Shown here in pieces: positions 10,172 to 19,743 of a DNA stretch of 64,000 nucleotides. The DNA comes from Flavisphingomonas formosensis (lineage in GTDB: Bacteria; Pseudomonadota; Alphaproteobacteria; Sphingomonadales; Sphingomonadaceae): positions 434,001 through 498,000 of the forward strand of contig NZ_WRPK01000005.1 of assembly GCF_009755815.1 (NCBI RefSeq), written 5' to 3'. The notes under the pieces are model-generated. The model was not told the origin of the DNA. It saw only the letters and a list, made by a program, of their open reading frames with translations, and made no database searches. The position numbers were made by a program, and so were the translations under genes. The stretch's first letter is position 1. Every line of letters begins with the position of its first letter.

Positions 10172-11325
10172 GCGATTGGCTGCGCTCCCGCCCGGCGGCA
10201 ACGCCGGCGATGCTGGCGATCTTCGCCGACGATCGAACGATCGGCCATGCGCTCGCCTTCGAGGCGGCGCTGGCCGCCGCCGAGGCAGCGGAGGGACTGA
10301 TCGACCGGGCGTCCGCAGACGCGATCGGCGCGGCCTGCCGCTCGCTCGTGCTCGATCCCGCCGCGCTGGCCGAGGAGGCGGCGCTGGCGGGAACGCTTGC
10401 CATTCCGCTGGTGAAACATCTGCGCGCCGCCTTGGCCGGCCCCGCGGCCGAGGCTGTGCATCGCGGCGCGACCAGCCAGGATCTCGCCGATACGGTGCTG
10501 ATGCTGCAGCTGCGCGAGGCGGCGGCGCTGCTCGCAGCCGATCTCGCACGCATCGTGGCCGCGCTCGATCACCAGGCACGGCGCCATGCCGACACGCCCG
10601 CGCTGGGCCGGACCTTGCTTCAGGATGCGCTGCCGATCGGCTTCGGTCTGCGCCTCGCCCAGGGCGCGGCGGGCGTCGCGGACGGCGCACGGCGGATAGA
10701 GGCGGAGGTCGCCGCGCACGCGGTGCTGCAATTCGGCGGCGCGGCCGGCACGCGCGCCGGTCTCGCAGGCAGTGGCGAGGCGATCGCCCGCCGCCTCGCC
10801 ACTGCGCTCGGCCTTCCGGCCGCGCCGCCCTGGCATGCCCGGCGCGGCGGCATCGCGGGCATCGCGGGGGCGCTGGGCATCACCATCGGCGCGCTCGGCA
10901 AGGTGGCGCGGGACGTCACGCTGCTTGCTCAGAATATGATCGGCGAAGCACGCGAGCCGGCGATAGCGGGGCGGGGCGGCTCCTCGGCGATGGCGCATAA
11001 GCGCAATCCCACAGGCTGCCAGGTCGCGCTTTCGGCCGCGTTGCGCGCGCCAGGGCTGGTGGCCGGCATTCTCGCCGGCCTCCCGGCCGAAGAGGAGCGG
11101 GGCATTGGCGGCTGGCAGGCGGAGGGTCCGGCGATCGCCGATCTGTTCCTGCTCGCCGCAGGCTCGGCCGATGCACTCGCCACCGTCACCGAGGGGCTGG
11201 AGATCGACGAGGCGGCGATTGCGCGCAATCTCGCCGCGAGTGGACTGGGCACCGACATCGGCGAAAGCGCGGCGATCGTCGCGCAGCTGCTGGGCAGCGA
11301 AAATGCCGGTCGCGAGGAGGATTGA
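10168..11325 (+). CDS. pcaB: 3-carboxy-cis,cis-muconate cycloisomerase
   Basis: This 385-residue enzyme of the fumarase/argininosuccinate lyase superfamily converts 3-carboxy-cis,cis-muconate to 4-carboxymuconolactone. The superfamily signature GSSAMAHKRNP is at residues 271-281, and HRGATSQDLADT (98-109) is a second conserved block. It is shorter than the roughly 450-residue gamma-proteobacterial forms, but the diagnostic blocks are present. The ATG at 10168 overlaps the pcaG stop by 4 bases (ATGA); an upstream in-frame start would lie inside pcaG. The next gene starts directly after its stop codon. Confidence 0.93.
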   Translation: MSDWLRSRPAATPAMLAIFADDRTIGHALAFEAALAAAEAAEGLIDRASADAIGAACRSLVLDPAALAEEAALAGTLAIPLVKHLRAALAGPAAEAVHRGATSQDLADTVLMLQLREAAALLAADLARIVAALDHQARRHADTPALGRTLLQDALPIGFGLRLAQGAAGVADGARRIEAEVAAHAVLQFGGAAGTRAGLAGSGEAIARRLATALGLPAAPPWHARRGGIAGIAGALGITIGALGKVARDVTLLAQNMIGEAREPAIAGRGGSSAMAHKRNPTGCQVALSAALRAPGLVAGILAGLPAEEERGIGGWQAEGPAIADLFLLAAGSADALATVTEGLEIDEAAIARNLAASGLGTDIGESAAIVAQLLGSENAGREED

Positions 11326-12504
11326 ATGGCTTTTACCGAGCGCGACGGCGTCCGCCTCTATTGGCGGCTCGAGGGAGCGGAGGAGCGCCCGCCGCTCGTG
11401 CTGCTGAACTCGATCGGCACCGACATGAGCCTGTGGGACGCCGCGTTGCCGTATCTCCTGCGGGCCTTCCGCCTGCTGCGGATCGACACGCGGGGCCATG
11501 GCGCATCCGATGCGCCGGACGGCGATTATACGCTTCCCATGCTGGCGGCGGACGTCGCGGCGGTGATGAACGCCGCGGGCATCGCGCGGGCACCGGTCGC
11601 CGGCGTCTCGCTCGGCGGCATGATGGCGATGCAGCTCGCGCTCGATCATCCCGATCGCGTCTCCGCGCTCGCCCTGATCTGCACCTCGGCCGCGATGGAC
11701 CGCGCATCGTGGGAGACGCGCATCGCCACGGTACGGAACGAGGGCACTGCCGCCATCGCCGACATGGCGATCGGCCGCTTCCTCTCCCCCGCTTTCGCGG
11801 CGAGCCATGCCGAGATCGCCGACAGCCTGCGCCGCGCGATCGCCGCCCAGGCAGACGCCGGCTATGCCGGCGCCGGCGCCGCGATCCGTGACATGGCGCT
11901 GGACGGCCGGCTCGGCGCGATTTCGGTGCCTGCGCTGGTCGTCACCGGCGATGCCGATGTCTCGACGCCTTTCGCGGGCCATGGCGACCGGCTGCTCGCG
12001 GCTCTGCCCGACGCGCGCCACGTCGCACTCGCTTCCGCCCATCTGCCGCCGATCGAGGCGCCCGCTGCGCTCGCCGCCGCGCTGCGCGATACTCTGCTCG
12101 GCGAAGCTCCGGTCCGCGAGGCGGCGGAGACACTCTTCGAGGCGGGCCTCGCCAATCGGCGGCGCGTGCTCGGCGATGCCTGGGTTGATCGGTCGCTGGC
12201 CAATCGCACGCCGTTCAATGCCGAGTTCCAGGCGATGATCACCCGCATCGCATGGCAGGAGATATGGAGCCGAGCGGGCCTCGATGATCGCACCCGCCGC
12301 CTGCTCGTCGTCGCCATCACCGCCAGCCTCGGCCGTTGGGAGGAGTTCGGCCTGCACGTCCGCGCCGGCCTTGCGCGCGGCGGCTTTACCCGCGACGAGC
12401 TCAAGGAGGTGCTGATGCAGACCGCCATCTATGCCGGCGTGCCGGCGGCCAACACCGCCTTCGCCGAGGCCGGCCGCATCATCGCGGAACTGGATGAGGC
12501 GTAG
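11326..12504 (+). CDS. pcaL: Fused 3-oxoadipate enol-lactonase / 4-carboxymuconolactone decarboxylase
   Basis: This is a 392-residue two-domain protein. Residues 1-255 form an alpha/beta hydrolase (PcaD) with nucleophile S95 in AGVSLGGMMAM, DTRGHGASD at 54-62 and a catalytic His in SAHLPPIEAP. Residues about 265-392 form a carboxymuconolactone decarboxylase (PcaC), seen in RLLVVAITASLGRWEEFGLH and LKEVLMQTAIYAGVPAAN. The fusion catalyses the two steps from 4-carboxymuconolactone to 3-oxoadipate. Such PcaD-PcaC fusions are usually named PcaL. It closes the operon; the CoA transferase and thiolase genes for 3-oxoadipate are not in this window. A second PcaD-like protein is encoded at 62951. Confidence 0.93.
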   Translation: MAFTERDGVRLYWRLEGAEERPPLVLLNSIGTDMSLWDAALPYLLRAFRLLRIDTRGHGASDAPDGDYTLPMLAADVAAVMNAAGIARAPVAGVSLGGMMAMQLALDHPDRVSALALICTSAAMDRASWETRIATVRNEGTAAIADMAIGRFLSPAFAASHAEIADSLRRAIAAQADAGYAGAGAAIRDMALDGRLGAISVPALVVTGDADVSTPFAGHGDRLLAALPDARHVALASAHLPPIEAPAALAAALRDTLLGEAPVREAAETLFEAGLANRRRVLGDAWVDRSLANRTPFNAEFQAMITRIAWQEIWSRAGLDDRTRRLLVVAITASLGRWEEFGLHVRAGLARGGFTRDELKEVLMQTAIYAGVPAANTAFAEAGRIIAELDEA

Positions 12505-12518
12505 CGTTCGGCGAATCG

Positions 12519-13358
12519 TCAGCCGAGCGCGGCGGCGATCCCCGGCCCATGGGCGAAGATCGCCGCGGCGCGGATCTGATCCCCTGAGGGGCGGACGCCC
12601 GTATATAGCACGAACTGCTCGATCGACTGCAGCACGATCACTTCGGCGCCCGAGATGATCCGCTTGCCCTGCTGGCGCGCCGCCAGGATGAAAGGCGTCT
12701 CCGCGGGCTGGGCAACGACATCGAAGGCGACGGTGCAGGCGGCGATCAGCGCTGGCGGGAAGGCGAAGCCGTCGCGGTCCGGTCCTTCCATGCCGATCGG
12801 CGTCACGTTGATCAGCAGGCCGGCGCCTTCCGCAGGCAGGTCCGCACGCCAGTCATAACCGTAGAGCGCCGCCAGCGCCCGACCGGCATCGGCATTACGC
12901 GCAACCAGCGTGCCATGCCTGAAACCGGAATCGCGCAACGCGGCGACGACGGCCTTGGCCATGCCGCCGCTTCCGCGAAGCAGAAATGGCGTGGCGGGAT
13001 CCACCGCATGGCGCGCGAGCAGCGTCCGCACGGCAGTATAGTCGGTATTGTAACCGGTCAGCCGCCCGTCATCGTTGACGATCGTGTTGACGCTCTCGAT
13101 CGCCCTGGCGGAATCCTCCAGCACGTCCAGGAGCGGTATCACCGCTTCCTTGAACGGCATCGAGATCGCCGAGCCGCGGATGCCGAGCGCGCGGATGCCA
13201 GCCACGGCCGCCGCCAGATCGGTGGTACTGAAGGCTTTATAGACATAGTCGAGGCCCAGCGCCTCGTAGAGATGATTGTGCAGGTAGGATCCGGCATTGC
13301 CGGGCCGGGCCGAGAGCGACATGCATAGCCGGGTGTCACGGCCGATCGGGGGTTTCAT
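12519..13358 (-). CDS. Shikimate 5-dehydrogenase-like protein
   Basis: This 279-residue protein belongs to the shikimate/quinate dehydrogenase family. The N-terminal substrate domain begins DTRLCMSLSARPGN. The catalytic Lys and Asp of the family correspond to K70 (SAISMPFKEA) and D106 (GYNTDYTAV). A Rossmann region with RGSGGMAKAVVAAL follows, where a Gly-Ala-Gly motif is usual. The ATG at 13358 is chosen by the family N-terminus; AGGAG sits directly against it, which is unusually close. It lies 13 bases after the LacI-type regulator gene and is probably cotranscribed with it. It could link quinate or shikimate to the protocatechuate pathway, but that is inference. Confidence 0.82.
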   Translation of the reverse strand: MKPPIGRDTRLCMSLSARPGNAGSYLHNHLYEALGLDYVYKAFSTTDLAAAVAGIRALGIRGSAISMPFKEAVIPLLDVLEDSARAIESVNTIVNDDGRLTGYNTDYTAVRTLLARHAVDPATPFLLRGSGGMAKAVVAALRDSGFRHGTLVARNADAGRALAALYGYDWRADLPAEGAGLLINVTPIGMEGPDRDGFAFPPALIAACTVAFDVVAQPAETPFILAARQQGKRIISGAEVIVLQSIEQFVLYTGVRPSGDQIRAAAIFAHGPGIAAALG

Positions 13359-13371
13359 CTCCTGGCGTCCT

Positions 13372-14376
13372 TCAGGCTGCTGCGCTGGTTCGGCGGATCG
13401 GCGTGCTGGATCCGCGCACGAGGCAGCGCCCGTCCAGCACGATGCGGCGGGCGGCAGCATCGGGATGGTCCAGCCGGTCGAGCAGCATCGTCATCGCGGT
13501 GCGACCGATCTCGGCAACCGGCTGCTCGATCACGGTGAGCCCGTCGCCGACCAGTTCCATCCAGGGTTCGTTGTCGAAGCCAGCCAGCGCGACGTCGCCG
13601 GGAATCACGAGCCCCATGTCGCGTACCGCGTGCAGGACGCGGGTCAACATCACGCCATTGCTCGCGATCAGCGCCTCGGGCCGGCTGGTCGCCTGCAGCA
13701 GCCGGGCCACGGCCGCTTCCGCGGCGCCAGGGGCATGATCGACCAGCACCGCTTCGGGATCGAGCCCGAGCTGGGCCATCGCCTGCTCATAGCCCGCCCG
13801 GCGTTCCGCGCCGGTTGTGCTGGCGGCACCGAACAGGCCGGCGATCCGGCGATATCCCTGCTCATGGAGATGCCGGACGAGCAACGCAGCCATCGCATGA
13901 TTGTCCAGCAACACGCTATCATGCTGTCTGGACGTACCGGCGCGGTCGATCAGGACGATGGGGAAATCCTTCGGGATGGCATCCACCTTCTCCACCCCGC
14001 GCCGCGTTGGCGCGAGGATCGCGCCGGTGACGCGCTCCTCCTGCATCAGGCGCAGATACATCTCCTCCTTCGCCGGATCCTCGTCGGTGTTGCACAGGAT
14101 CACGCGCATGCCGCGGGCATAGGCGACATCCTCGATGGTGCGGCTCACCGCGGTGAAGAAGGGGTTGCGGATATCGGCCACGATCAGGCCGATCGTATTG
14201 CTGTGCTGGGAGCGCAGGCGGCGGGCCGAGAGGTTCGGCCGGTAACCGGTCGATTTCACCGCAGCCAATACGCGTTCCTGCATGTCGGAATCCACCGCAC
14301 GGCCGGCCAGCACGCGCGACACGGTTGCAGGCGAGACGCCGGCGAGTCGAGCGACATCCTTGATTCCGACCGTCAT
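13372..14376 (-). CDS. LacI family transcriptional regulator of the fructose PTS
   Basis: This is a 334-residue LacI/GalR-type repressor. The helix-turn-helix and hinge helix are at the N-terminus (KDVARLAGVSPATVSRVLAG, about residues 6-25, then RPNLSARRLRS). A sugar-binding-protein-like effector domain follows (SNTIGLIVADIRNPFF onward). The ATG at 14376 is preferred over a GTG at 14394. It is divergent from the PTS operon, and LacI-type palindromes lie in front of both genes, so it probably represses both until a sugar phosphate such as fructose 1-phosphate binds. The ligand is inferred from the neighbours. Confidence 0.92.
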   Translation of the reverse strand: MTVGIKDVARLAGVSPATVSRVLAGRAVDSDMQERVLAAVKSTGYRPNLSARRLRSQHSNTIGLIVADIRNPFFTAVSRTIEDVAYARGMRVILCNTDEDPAKEEMYLRLMQEERVTGAILAPTRRGVEKVDAIPKDFPIVLIDRAGTSRQHDSVLLDNHAMAALLVRHLHEQGYRRIAGLFGAASTTGAERRAGYEQAMAQLGLDPEAVLVDHAPGAAEAAVARLLQATSRPEALIASNGVMLTRVLHAVRDMGLVIPGDVALAGFDNEPWMELVGDGLTVIEQPVAEIGRTAMTMLLDRLDHPDAAARRIVLDGRCLVRGSSTPIRRTSAAA

Positions 14377-14379
14377 TGT

Positions 14380-14391
14380 GAAAACGTTCTC
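14380..14391. promoter_or_regulatory. LacI-type operator in front of the regulator gene
   Basis: GAAAACGTTCTC is a near-palindrome centred on the AACGTT core typical of LacI/FruR operators. It lies immediately upstream of the regulator's ATG (and inside the reading frame if a GTG at 14394 were used), so binding would block expression of the regulator and the AroE-like gene behind it. Confidence 0.65.
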
Positions 14392-14461
14392 CACTCTTCT
14401 GCCGTCATTTTGGCCTGCTGATGCTGAAAAATCAAGATATTCTGCCCTGGCCTAGAGGCTA

Positions 14462-14490
14462 TTGACAAATTTATGAGAAAACGTTTTCTA
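14462..14490 (+). promoter_or_regulatory. PTS operon promoter with overlapping LacI-type operator
   Basis: TTGACA at 14462-14467 is a consensus -35 box. With a 17-base spacer the -10 would be TTTCTA at 14485-14490. The perfect 14-bp palindrome AGAAAACGTTTTCT (14476-14489) fills the space between the two boxes and matches the operator at 14380 in its core. Repressor bound here would directly block RNA polymerase. The gene starts 32 bases downstream. Confidence 0.7.
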
Positions 14491-14521
14491 ATAGCCATCG
14501 TAAAAACGAGGAGAGGTGCGC

Positions 14522-17038
14522 ATGACGCTCGACCAGCCTTCGGTGGCATTGGAGACGGACGATCTGATCCGTATCGGCGCGCATGTCTCCAGCAAGGAGG
14601 ATGCGATCCTGCAGGCCGGGCAGTTGCTGATCGCCGCAGGCTGCGCCGGTCCTGGCTATGATCGCAGCATGATCGGCCGCGAGGCGGTGGCCAACACCTA
14701 TCTGGGCGGCGGCGTCGCCATTCCGCACGGTCTCGGTGAGGATCGCGGGCTGGTGCGGCGCGACGGCATCGCCGTGCTGCAGATCCCGGAGGGCATCGAA
14801 TGGAATCCGGGGCAGGTCGCCCATCTCGTCGTCGGCATCGCCGCCAGCTCGGACAGCCACATTGATATATTGCGCCGTCTCACGCGCCTGATCCAGGACG
14901 ATGCAAAGCTGCGCAGCCTGTTCGGGACGCGGGATCCCGCCACCATCGCCGCGGCGCTGCACGGCGAGGCCGCGCTCTCGTCCGGCGAAGCGGAGGTGGC
15001 CGCCGATCTTGCCGAACGCATCGAGTGGACGGTCGATTATCCGGCTGGCCTGCACGCCCGGCCGGCGGCGAGCTGGGTCGAGGCCGCGAAGCGGTCCGTC
15101 GTGCCGCTGCGCGTCCGGCATGGCGCGGAGGCCGCCGACCCGCGCAATCTCGTCCAGCTGCTGCAGCTCGGCCTCAAACCGGGCGATCGCGTCACCCTCT
15201 CGGCGGCAGGGCAGGGCGCGGCAGAGGCCCTGCGCGCTTTCCTCGCCGTCATCGCCGGCCTGTCGGGACGGGAAAAGGCGGATGCCGCCCGTGCCGCGGA
15301 GAAGGTCCGCAGCGGCGGGCCCGGATGGCAGCCCGCGGGAACGCCGACGATGATCGCGGGCGTCGCGGCCAGCCCCGGTCTTGCCATCGGCCGCGTCCAC
15401 CTGCTCGCCGCACAGGAGTTCAGCGTTCCGGACGAGCCGGTGTCGCTGGTGGAGGGCGGCGCGCAGCTGAACGACGCCATCGTGCGCACCCGTGCCCAGA
15501 TGGCGGTGCTGGTCGACGATACGACGCGCCGGCTCGGCGCCTCCGATGCCGCGATCTTCAAGGCACAGACCGCATTGCTCGACGATACGGACCTGATCAC
15601 GCTCACCTGCCAGCTGATGGTGGAAGGGCACGGCGTCGCATGGTCCTGGAACGCAGCGATCGATCGGCTTGCCGGCCAGCTTGGCGCGCTCGGCAATCCG
15701 GTGCTGGCGGCCCGCGCCGCCGATCTGCGCGATGTCGGCCGGCGCGTGCTGACACAGCTCAATCCGGCGCTGGGCACAGGCACGCTCGCGGATCTGCCGG
15801 ACGAGCCCTCGATCCTCGTCGCGGCCGACCTCTCCCCGTCGGATACCGCAGCGCTGGACAGCGCGAAGGTCGCCGGCATCGCGACCGCGCTGGGCGGGCC
15901 GACCTCGCACAGCGCGATCCTCGCCCGTACGCTCGGCCTGCCTTCGGTCGTCGCCGCGGGCGCCGAGCTGCTGGCGCAGGCGGCCGGCCGATTGGCGATC
16001 GTCGATGGCGACGGGGGCCGCGTCTGGCTCGATCCGTCAGAAGAAGATCTGCGATCGGCGCGCGCCTGGATCGCGGAACTGGCCACCCGCCGCGCCGCCG
16101 AACAGGCCGAGCGCAGCGAACCCGCCCGCACCACGGACGGGCACGAGATCGCCATCGGCGCCAACGTCAATCGCCCCGACCAGGTGGATTTCGCGCTGGC
16201 GCAGGGCGGCGAGGGCGTAGGCCTGATGCGCACCGAATTCCTGTTCCTGGAACGCGGCGACAGCCCAAGCGAGGAGGAGCAGCGCGAAACCTACCGCGCG
16301 ATGATCGGCGCGCTGGGCGGCCGTCCGCTGATCGTGCGCGCGCTCGATATCGGCGGCGACAAGCAGGTGCCGCATCTCGATCTCCCGAAGGAGGAGAATC
16401 CTTTCCTCGGCGTGCGCGGCGCCCGCCTGCTGCTGCGCCGGCCCGACCTGCTCGATCCGCAGCTGCGCGCGCTCTACCGCGCCGCCCGGGACGGCGGCGA
16501 TCTCTCGATCATGTTTCCGATGATCACCTCCGTCGCCGAGCTGATCGCGCTGCGCGCCCGCTGCGAGGAGGTGCGGCAGGCGCTGGACGCGCCGCAGGTG
16601 CCGATCGGCATCATGATCGAGGTGCCGGCAGCGGCGGTCCGGGCCGATGCACTGGCGGCGCATGCGGATTTCTTTTCGATCGGCACCAATGACCTCACCC
16701 AATATGCGCTCGCCATCGATCGCCAGAATCCCGAGCTAGCGGCCGATGCCGACAGCCTGCATCCCGCCGTGCTGCGCCTGATCGCGATGACGGTGGCCGG
16801 CGCCGGACGGCACGGGCGCTGGGTCGGCGTCTGCGGAGGCATCGCCGGCGATCCGTTCGGCGCTGCGCTGCTCGTCGGGCTCGGCGTCAGCGAACTTTCG
16901 ATGACGCCGCGGGACATTCCTGCCGTGAAGGCGCGCATCCGGGCCTCTTCGCTCGGCTCGCTGCGGACGCTGGCGGAACGGGCGCTCGACGCGGAATCGG
17001 CTGCCGACGTGCGCGCGCTGGACCGGGCGGCGCAGTGA
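14522..17038 (+). CDS. fruB: Fructose PTS EIIA-HPr-EI fusion protein
   Basis: This 838-residue cytoplasmic protein carries phosphate from PEP to the fructose transporter. Domains in order are EIIA-Fru (residues 1-150, phospho-acceptor H69 in GGGVAIPHG), HPr (about 168-255, H178 in YPAGLHARPAASW) and Enzyme I (about 277-838, H463 in GGPTSHSAILAR, plus GVGLMRTEFLF and the Cys in VGVCGGIAGDP). It can therefore run the whole phosphorelay except EIIBC. The ATG at 14522 has GAGGAGAGG upstream. It begins a rightward operon with fruK and fruA under the adjacent LacI-type operator. The name fruB follows fused Fru-PTS proteins of other proteobacteria. Confidence 0.93.
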   Translation: MTLDQPSVALETDDLIRIGAHVSSKEDAILQAGQLLIAAGCAGPGYDRSMIGREAVANTYLGGGVAIPHGLGEDRGLVRRDGIAVLQIPEGIEWNPGQVAHLVVGIAASSDSHIDILRRLTRLIQDDAKLRSLFGTRDPATIAAALHGEAALSSGEAEVAADLAERIEWTVDYPAGLHARPAASWVEAAKRSVVPLRVRHGAEAADPRNLVQLLQLGLKPGDRVTLSAAGQGAAEALRAFLAVIAGLSGREKADAARAAEKVRSGGPGWQPAGTPTMIAGVAASPGLAIGRVHLLAAQEFSVPDEPVSLVEGGAQLNDAIVRTRAQMAVLVDDTTRRLGASDAAIFKAQTALLDDTDLITLTCQLMVEGHGVAWSWNAAIDRLAGQLGALGNPVLAARAADLRDVGRRVLTQLNPALGTGTLADLPDEPSILVAADLSPSDTAALDSAKVAGIATALGGPTSHSAILARTLGLPSVVAAGAELLAQAAGRLAIVDGDGGRVWLDPSEEDLRSARAWIAELATRRAAEQAERSEPARTTDGHEIAIGANVNRPDQVDFALAQGGEGVGLMRTEFLFLERGDSPSEEEQRETYRAMIGALGGRPLIVRALDIGGDKQVPHLDLPKEENPFLGVRGARLLLRRPDLLDPQLRALYRAARDGGDLSIMFPMITSVAELIALRARCEEVRQALDAPQVPIGIMIEVPAAAVRADALAAHADFFSIGTNDLTQYALAIDRQNPELAADADSLHPAVLRLIAMTVAGAGRHGRWVGVCGGIAGDPFGAALLVGLGVSELSMTPRDIPAVKARIRASSLGSLRTLAERALDAESAADVRALDRAAQ

Positions 17039-18003
17039 TGGCCATCGTCACCGTCACGCTCAACCCCGCGATCGATCAGACGATCATGATCGACCGGCTG
17101 GTTCCGGGCGAGGTCCATCGCGCCCGCCAGGTGCAGCAGCATCCCGGCGGCAAGGGCGTCAACGTCGCGAGCTGCCTTGCCGACTGGGGATGCCCGGTCG
17201 CCGCGGCGGGGCTGCTGGGCGCCGACAATGCCGTGCCGTTCGAGACGCTGTTCCGCGACAAGGCGATCGCGGATCGGTTCGTCCGCTTTCCGGGGGCGAC
17301 GCGGGTCAATCTCAAGATCGTCGACGATCGCCGGACGACCGACATCAATTTCGACGGGCCCGCCGTTCCCGCCGACCGGATCGAGCTGGCGATGGCGGAT
17401 ATCGTCACACAGGCGTCCGAGGGCGATATGATGATCCTCTCCGGGAGCCTGCCCGCCGGCTGCGGTATCGATCAATATCGCTCGCTGCTGGAGCGGCTGG
17501 CGCCGAGCGGCGCGCGGATCCTGCTCGATACCAGCGGCGAGCCGCTGGCGGCCGCACTGGCCGGCGGGGCGATGCCCTGGTGCATCAAGCCCAATCGCCG
17601 CGAGCTCGCCGACTGGGCAGGCCAGCCGCTGCCTCGGTTGGCCGACGTCGTTGACGTGGCGGCGGCGCTGAACCGGCGCGGCATCGCGCTGGTCGTCGTG
17701 TCGATGGGCGCGGAGGGGGCGCTGTTCCTCTCTGCGGAAGGAGCGCTGCTTGCCCGCCTGCCGGTCGATGCGCTCGCCAGCACCGTCGGTGCCGGCGATG
17801 CGATGGTCGCCGGGATCGCGGCGGCGGCGCGGGAAGGCGCCGGGCTCGAGCGGATAGCCCGGCTGGCGACGGCGTTCGCGGTGGCCAAGCTCGGCCGCCC
17901 CGGCCCGAACCTGCCGGCGCTGCCGACGATCGACGCGCTTGTCGAGGATGTGACGATCACCGCGGTCGATATGCCGCAGGAGATGATGAGGGGAGAGGCC
18001 TAA
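17038..18003 (+). CDS. fruK: 1-phosphofructokinase
   Basis: This 321-residue PfkB-family sugar kinase phosphorylates fructose 1-phosphate, the PTS product, to fructose 1,6-bisphosphate. It shows the N-terminal [12 protein letters not shown], the substrate motif [10 protein letters not shown] (about 35-44) and the anion-hole/catalytic-Asp motif [12 protein letters not shown] near the C-terminus. The ATG at 17038 shares one base with the fruB stop (TGATG); a GTG one codon upstream is also possible. It overlaps the start of fruA by one base. Confidence 0.93.
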   Translation: MAIVTVTLNPAIDQTIMIDRLVPGEVHRARQVQQHPGGKGVNVASCLADWGCPVAAAGLLGADNAVPFETLFRDKAIADRFVRFPGATRVNLKIVDDRRTTDINFDGPAVPADRIELAMADIVTQASEGDMMILSGSLPAGCGIDQYRSLLERLAPSGARILLDTSGEPLAAALAGGAMPWCIKPNRRELADWAGQPLPRLADVVDVAAALNRRGIALVVVSMGAEGALFLSAEGALLARLPVDALASTVGAGDAMVAGIAAAAREGAGLERIARLATAFAVAKLGRPGPNLPALPTIDALVEDVTITAVDMPQEMMRGEA

Positions 18004-19709
18004 TGACCAGGATCTGGGCCGTGGTGGATGCCGGCGATGCTGACGTCGCCGGCGTCCTCGCCAGCGAGGCGCTGCGCAAGGCGGCGCGTTCGAGTGGATG
18101 GGACATTGCTGTGGAGGTGCGCACCAGTCAGGGCGTGCTGCATCCGTTCGATCGGGCGGCGGTGGCGGAGGGCGACGGCGTGCTGCTCGTCGCGCCTGCC
18201 GATGCCGACGACAGCCGCTTCGATCTGCAGGCCCCGCGACGCCTGACCCTCGATGCCGTGCTGGCGGATCCCCTGGCCGCTGTCTCCGGCGCGACCGCAG
18301 GCGAGGGGAGTGCCGGCCCTTCGCCGGTGAAGCGCATCGTCGCGATCACCTCCTGCCCGACGGGCATCGCACACACCTTCATGGCGGCCGAGGGCCTGCA
18401 GGAAGGGGCGCGGCAGCTCGGCTATGAGATCCATGTCGAGACGCAGGGCTCGGTCGGCGCACGGACCCCCCTGACTCCGGAGGAGATCGCGGCGGCCGAC
18501 GTCGTCCTGATCGCGGCGGACCGCGAGGTCGATCGTGGCCGCTTCGCGGGCAAGCGTGTCTTCGTTTCCGGCACCAAGCCGGCGATCACCGGCGGCGCCA
18601 AATTGATCGAGCGCGCGCTGGCCGAGGCGAAGGTGCAGGGCGGCGGTGCCAGCCCCAATGCCGCGGCCGCCGCAGGCTCGGGACCGGAACGGGCCGGCGC
18701 CTATAAGCATCTGATGACGGGCGTGTCGTTCATGCTGCCCTTCGTCGTCGCGGGCGGCCTGCTGATCGCGCTCGCCTTCGCGCTGGGCGGCATCCACGCC
18801 AATGACGATGCCCATGCCGGCACGCTCGCCCACGCGCTGTTCGAGATCGGCGCGAAGGGCGGCTTTGCGCTGATCGTGCCGGCGCTGGCGGGCTATATCG
18901 CCTTCTCGATCGCCGACCGGCCGGGTATCGCACCCGGCATGATCGGCGGCATGCTTGCCGCCAATCTCGGCGCGGGCTTCCTGGGCGGCATCGCGGCGGG
19001 CTTCATCGCCGGCTTCGGCGTCGACTGGCTCAATCGCCACATCCCCCTGCCGCGCACGCTGCAGGGATTGAAGCCGATGCTCATCCTGCCGCTGCTCGGC
19101 ACGCTGCTGACCGGGCTGCTGATGGTCTATGCGGTCGGCGCGCCGGCCGCGGCCCTGCTGTCCTGGCTCACCGAATGGCTGCGCGGCATGCAGGGCGCGA
19201 GCGCGCTGTTGCTCGGCCTCGTGCTCGGCGCGATGTCCGCGTTCGACATGGGCGGACCGGTCAACAAGGCGGGTTACGCCTTCTCCACCGGCCTGATCGC
19301 CAGCCAGGTCTATACGCCGATGGCCGCCACGATGATCGGCGGCATGACGCCGCCGCTCGCCGTTGCGCTGGCGACGCGGTTGTTCGCCAGCCGTTTCACC
19401 GCGGACGAGCGCGAGGCAGGTGGTGCGGCGGCGGTGCTCGGCCTCGCCTTCATCACCGAAGGTGCGATCCCGTTCGCGGCCCGCGATCCGCTGCGCGTGA
19501 TCCCCTGCCTGATGGTCGGATCCGCGATCGCGGGCGCGATATCGACGACCGTGGGGGTGGAGCTCAAGGTTCCGCATGGCGGAATCTTCGTGCTGCCGAT
19601 CCCCGGCGCGGTCACTCATCTGCTCGCCTATGTTGCGGCGCTCGTGGCGGGGACCGTCGTGAGCGCGCTGCTGCTGGGCATGGTCAAGCGGCCGCTGCCG
19701 GCCGCCTGA
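18003..19709 (+). CDS. fruA: Fructose PTS transporter EIIBC
   Basis: This 568-residue inner-membrane permease imports and phosphorylates fructose. Residues 1-100 are a degenerate EIIB-like domain with no cysteine. Residues about 109-205 are the active EIIB domain with phospho-acceptor C118 in [16 protein letters not shown]. The rest is an EIIC domain of several hydrophobic helices, including the conserved stretch [16 protein letters not shown] and the [13 protein letters not shown] loop. The start overlaps the fruK stop. The double EIIB architecture is known in FruA proteins. The OprB porin gene follows and may supply the sugar across the outer membrane. Confidence 0.93.
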   Translation: MTRIWAVVDAGDADVAGVLASEALRKAARSSGWDIAVEVRTSQGVLHPFDRAAVAEGDGVLLVAPADADDSRFDLQAPRRLTLDAVLADPLAAVSGATAGEGSAGPSPVKRIVAITSCPTGIAHTFMAAEGLQEGARQLGYEIHVETQGSVGARTPLTPEEIAAADVVLIAADREVDRGRFAGKRVFVSGTKPAITGGAKLIERALAEAKVQGGGASPNAAAAAGSGPERAGAYKHLMTGVSFMLPFVVAGGLLIALAFALGGIHANDDAHAGTLAHALFEIGAKGGFALIVPALAGYIAFSIADRPGIAPGMIGGMLAANLGAGFLGGIAAGFIAGFGVDWLNRHIPLPRTLQGLKPMLILPLLGTLLTGLLMVYAVGAPAAALLSWLTEWLRGMQGASALLLGLVLGAMSAFDMGGPVNKAGYAFSTGLIASQVYTPMAATMIGGMTPPLAVALATRLFASRFTADEREAGGAAAVLGLAFITEGAIPFAARDPLRVIPCLMVGSAIAGAISTTVGVELKVPHGGIFVLPIPGAVTHLLAYVAALVAGTVVSALLLGMVKRPLPAA

Positions 19710-19743
19710 CTGGGACTGTCATTTACAGAGAGGATCGGTGAAC

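Noticed and set aside
10012-12357. Leftward 781-codon open frame antisense to pcaG, pcaB and pcaL
   Set aside because: High-GC shadow of the pca genes. Its translation is rich in Arg, Ala and Gly with no domain, while the plus strand has clear catalytic motifs.
18000-19619. Leftward 539-codon open frame antisense to fruA
   Set aside because: Shadow frame with charged low-complexity sequence and no domain. fruA on the other strand is unmistakable.
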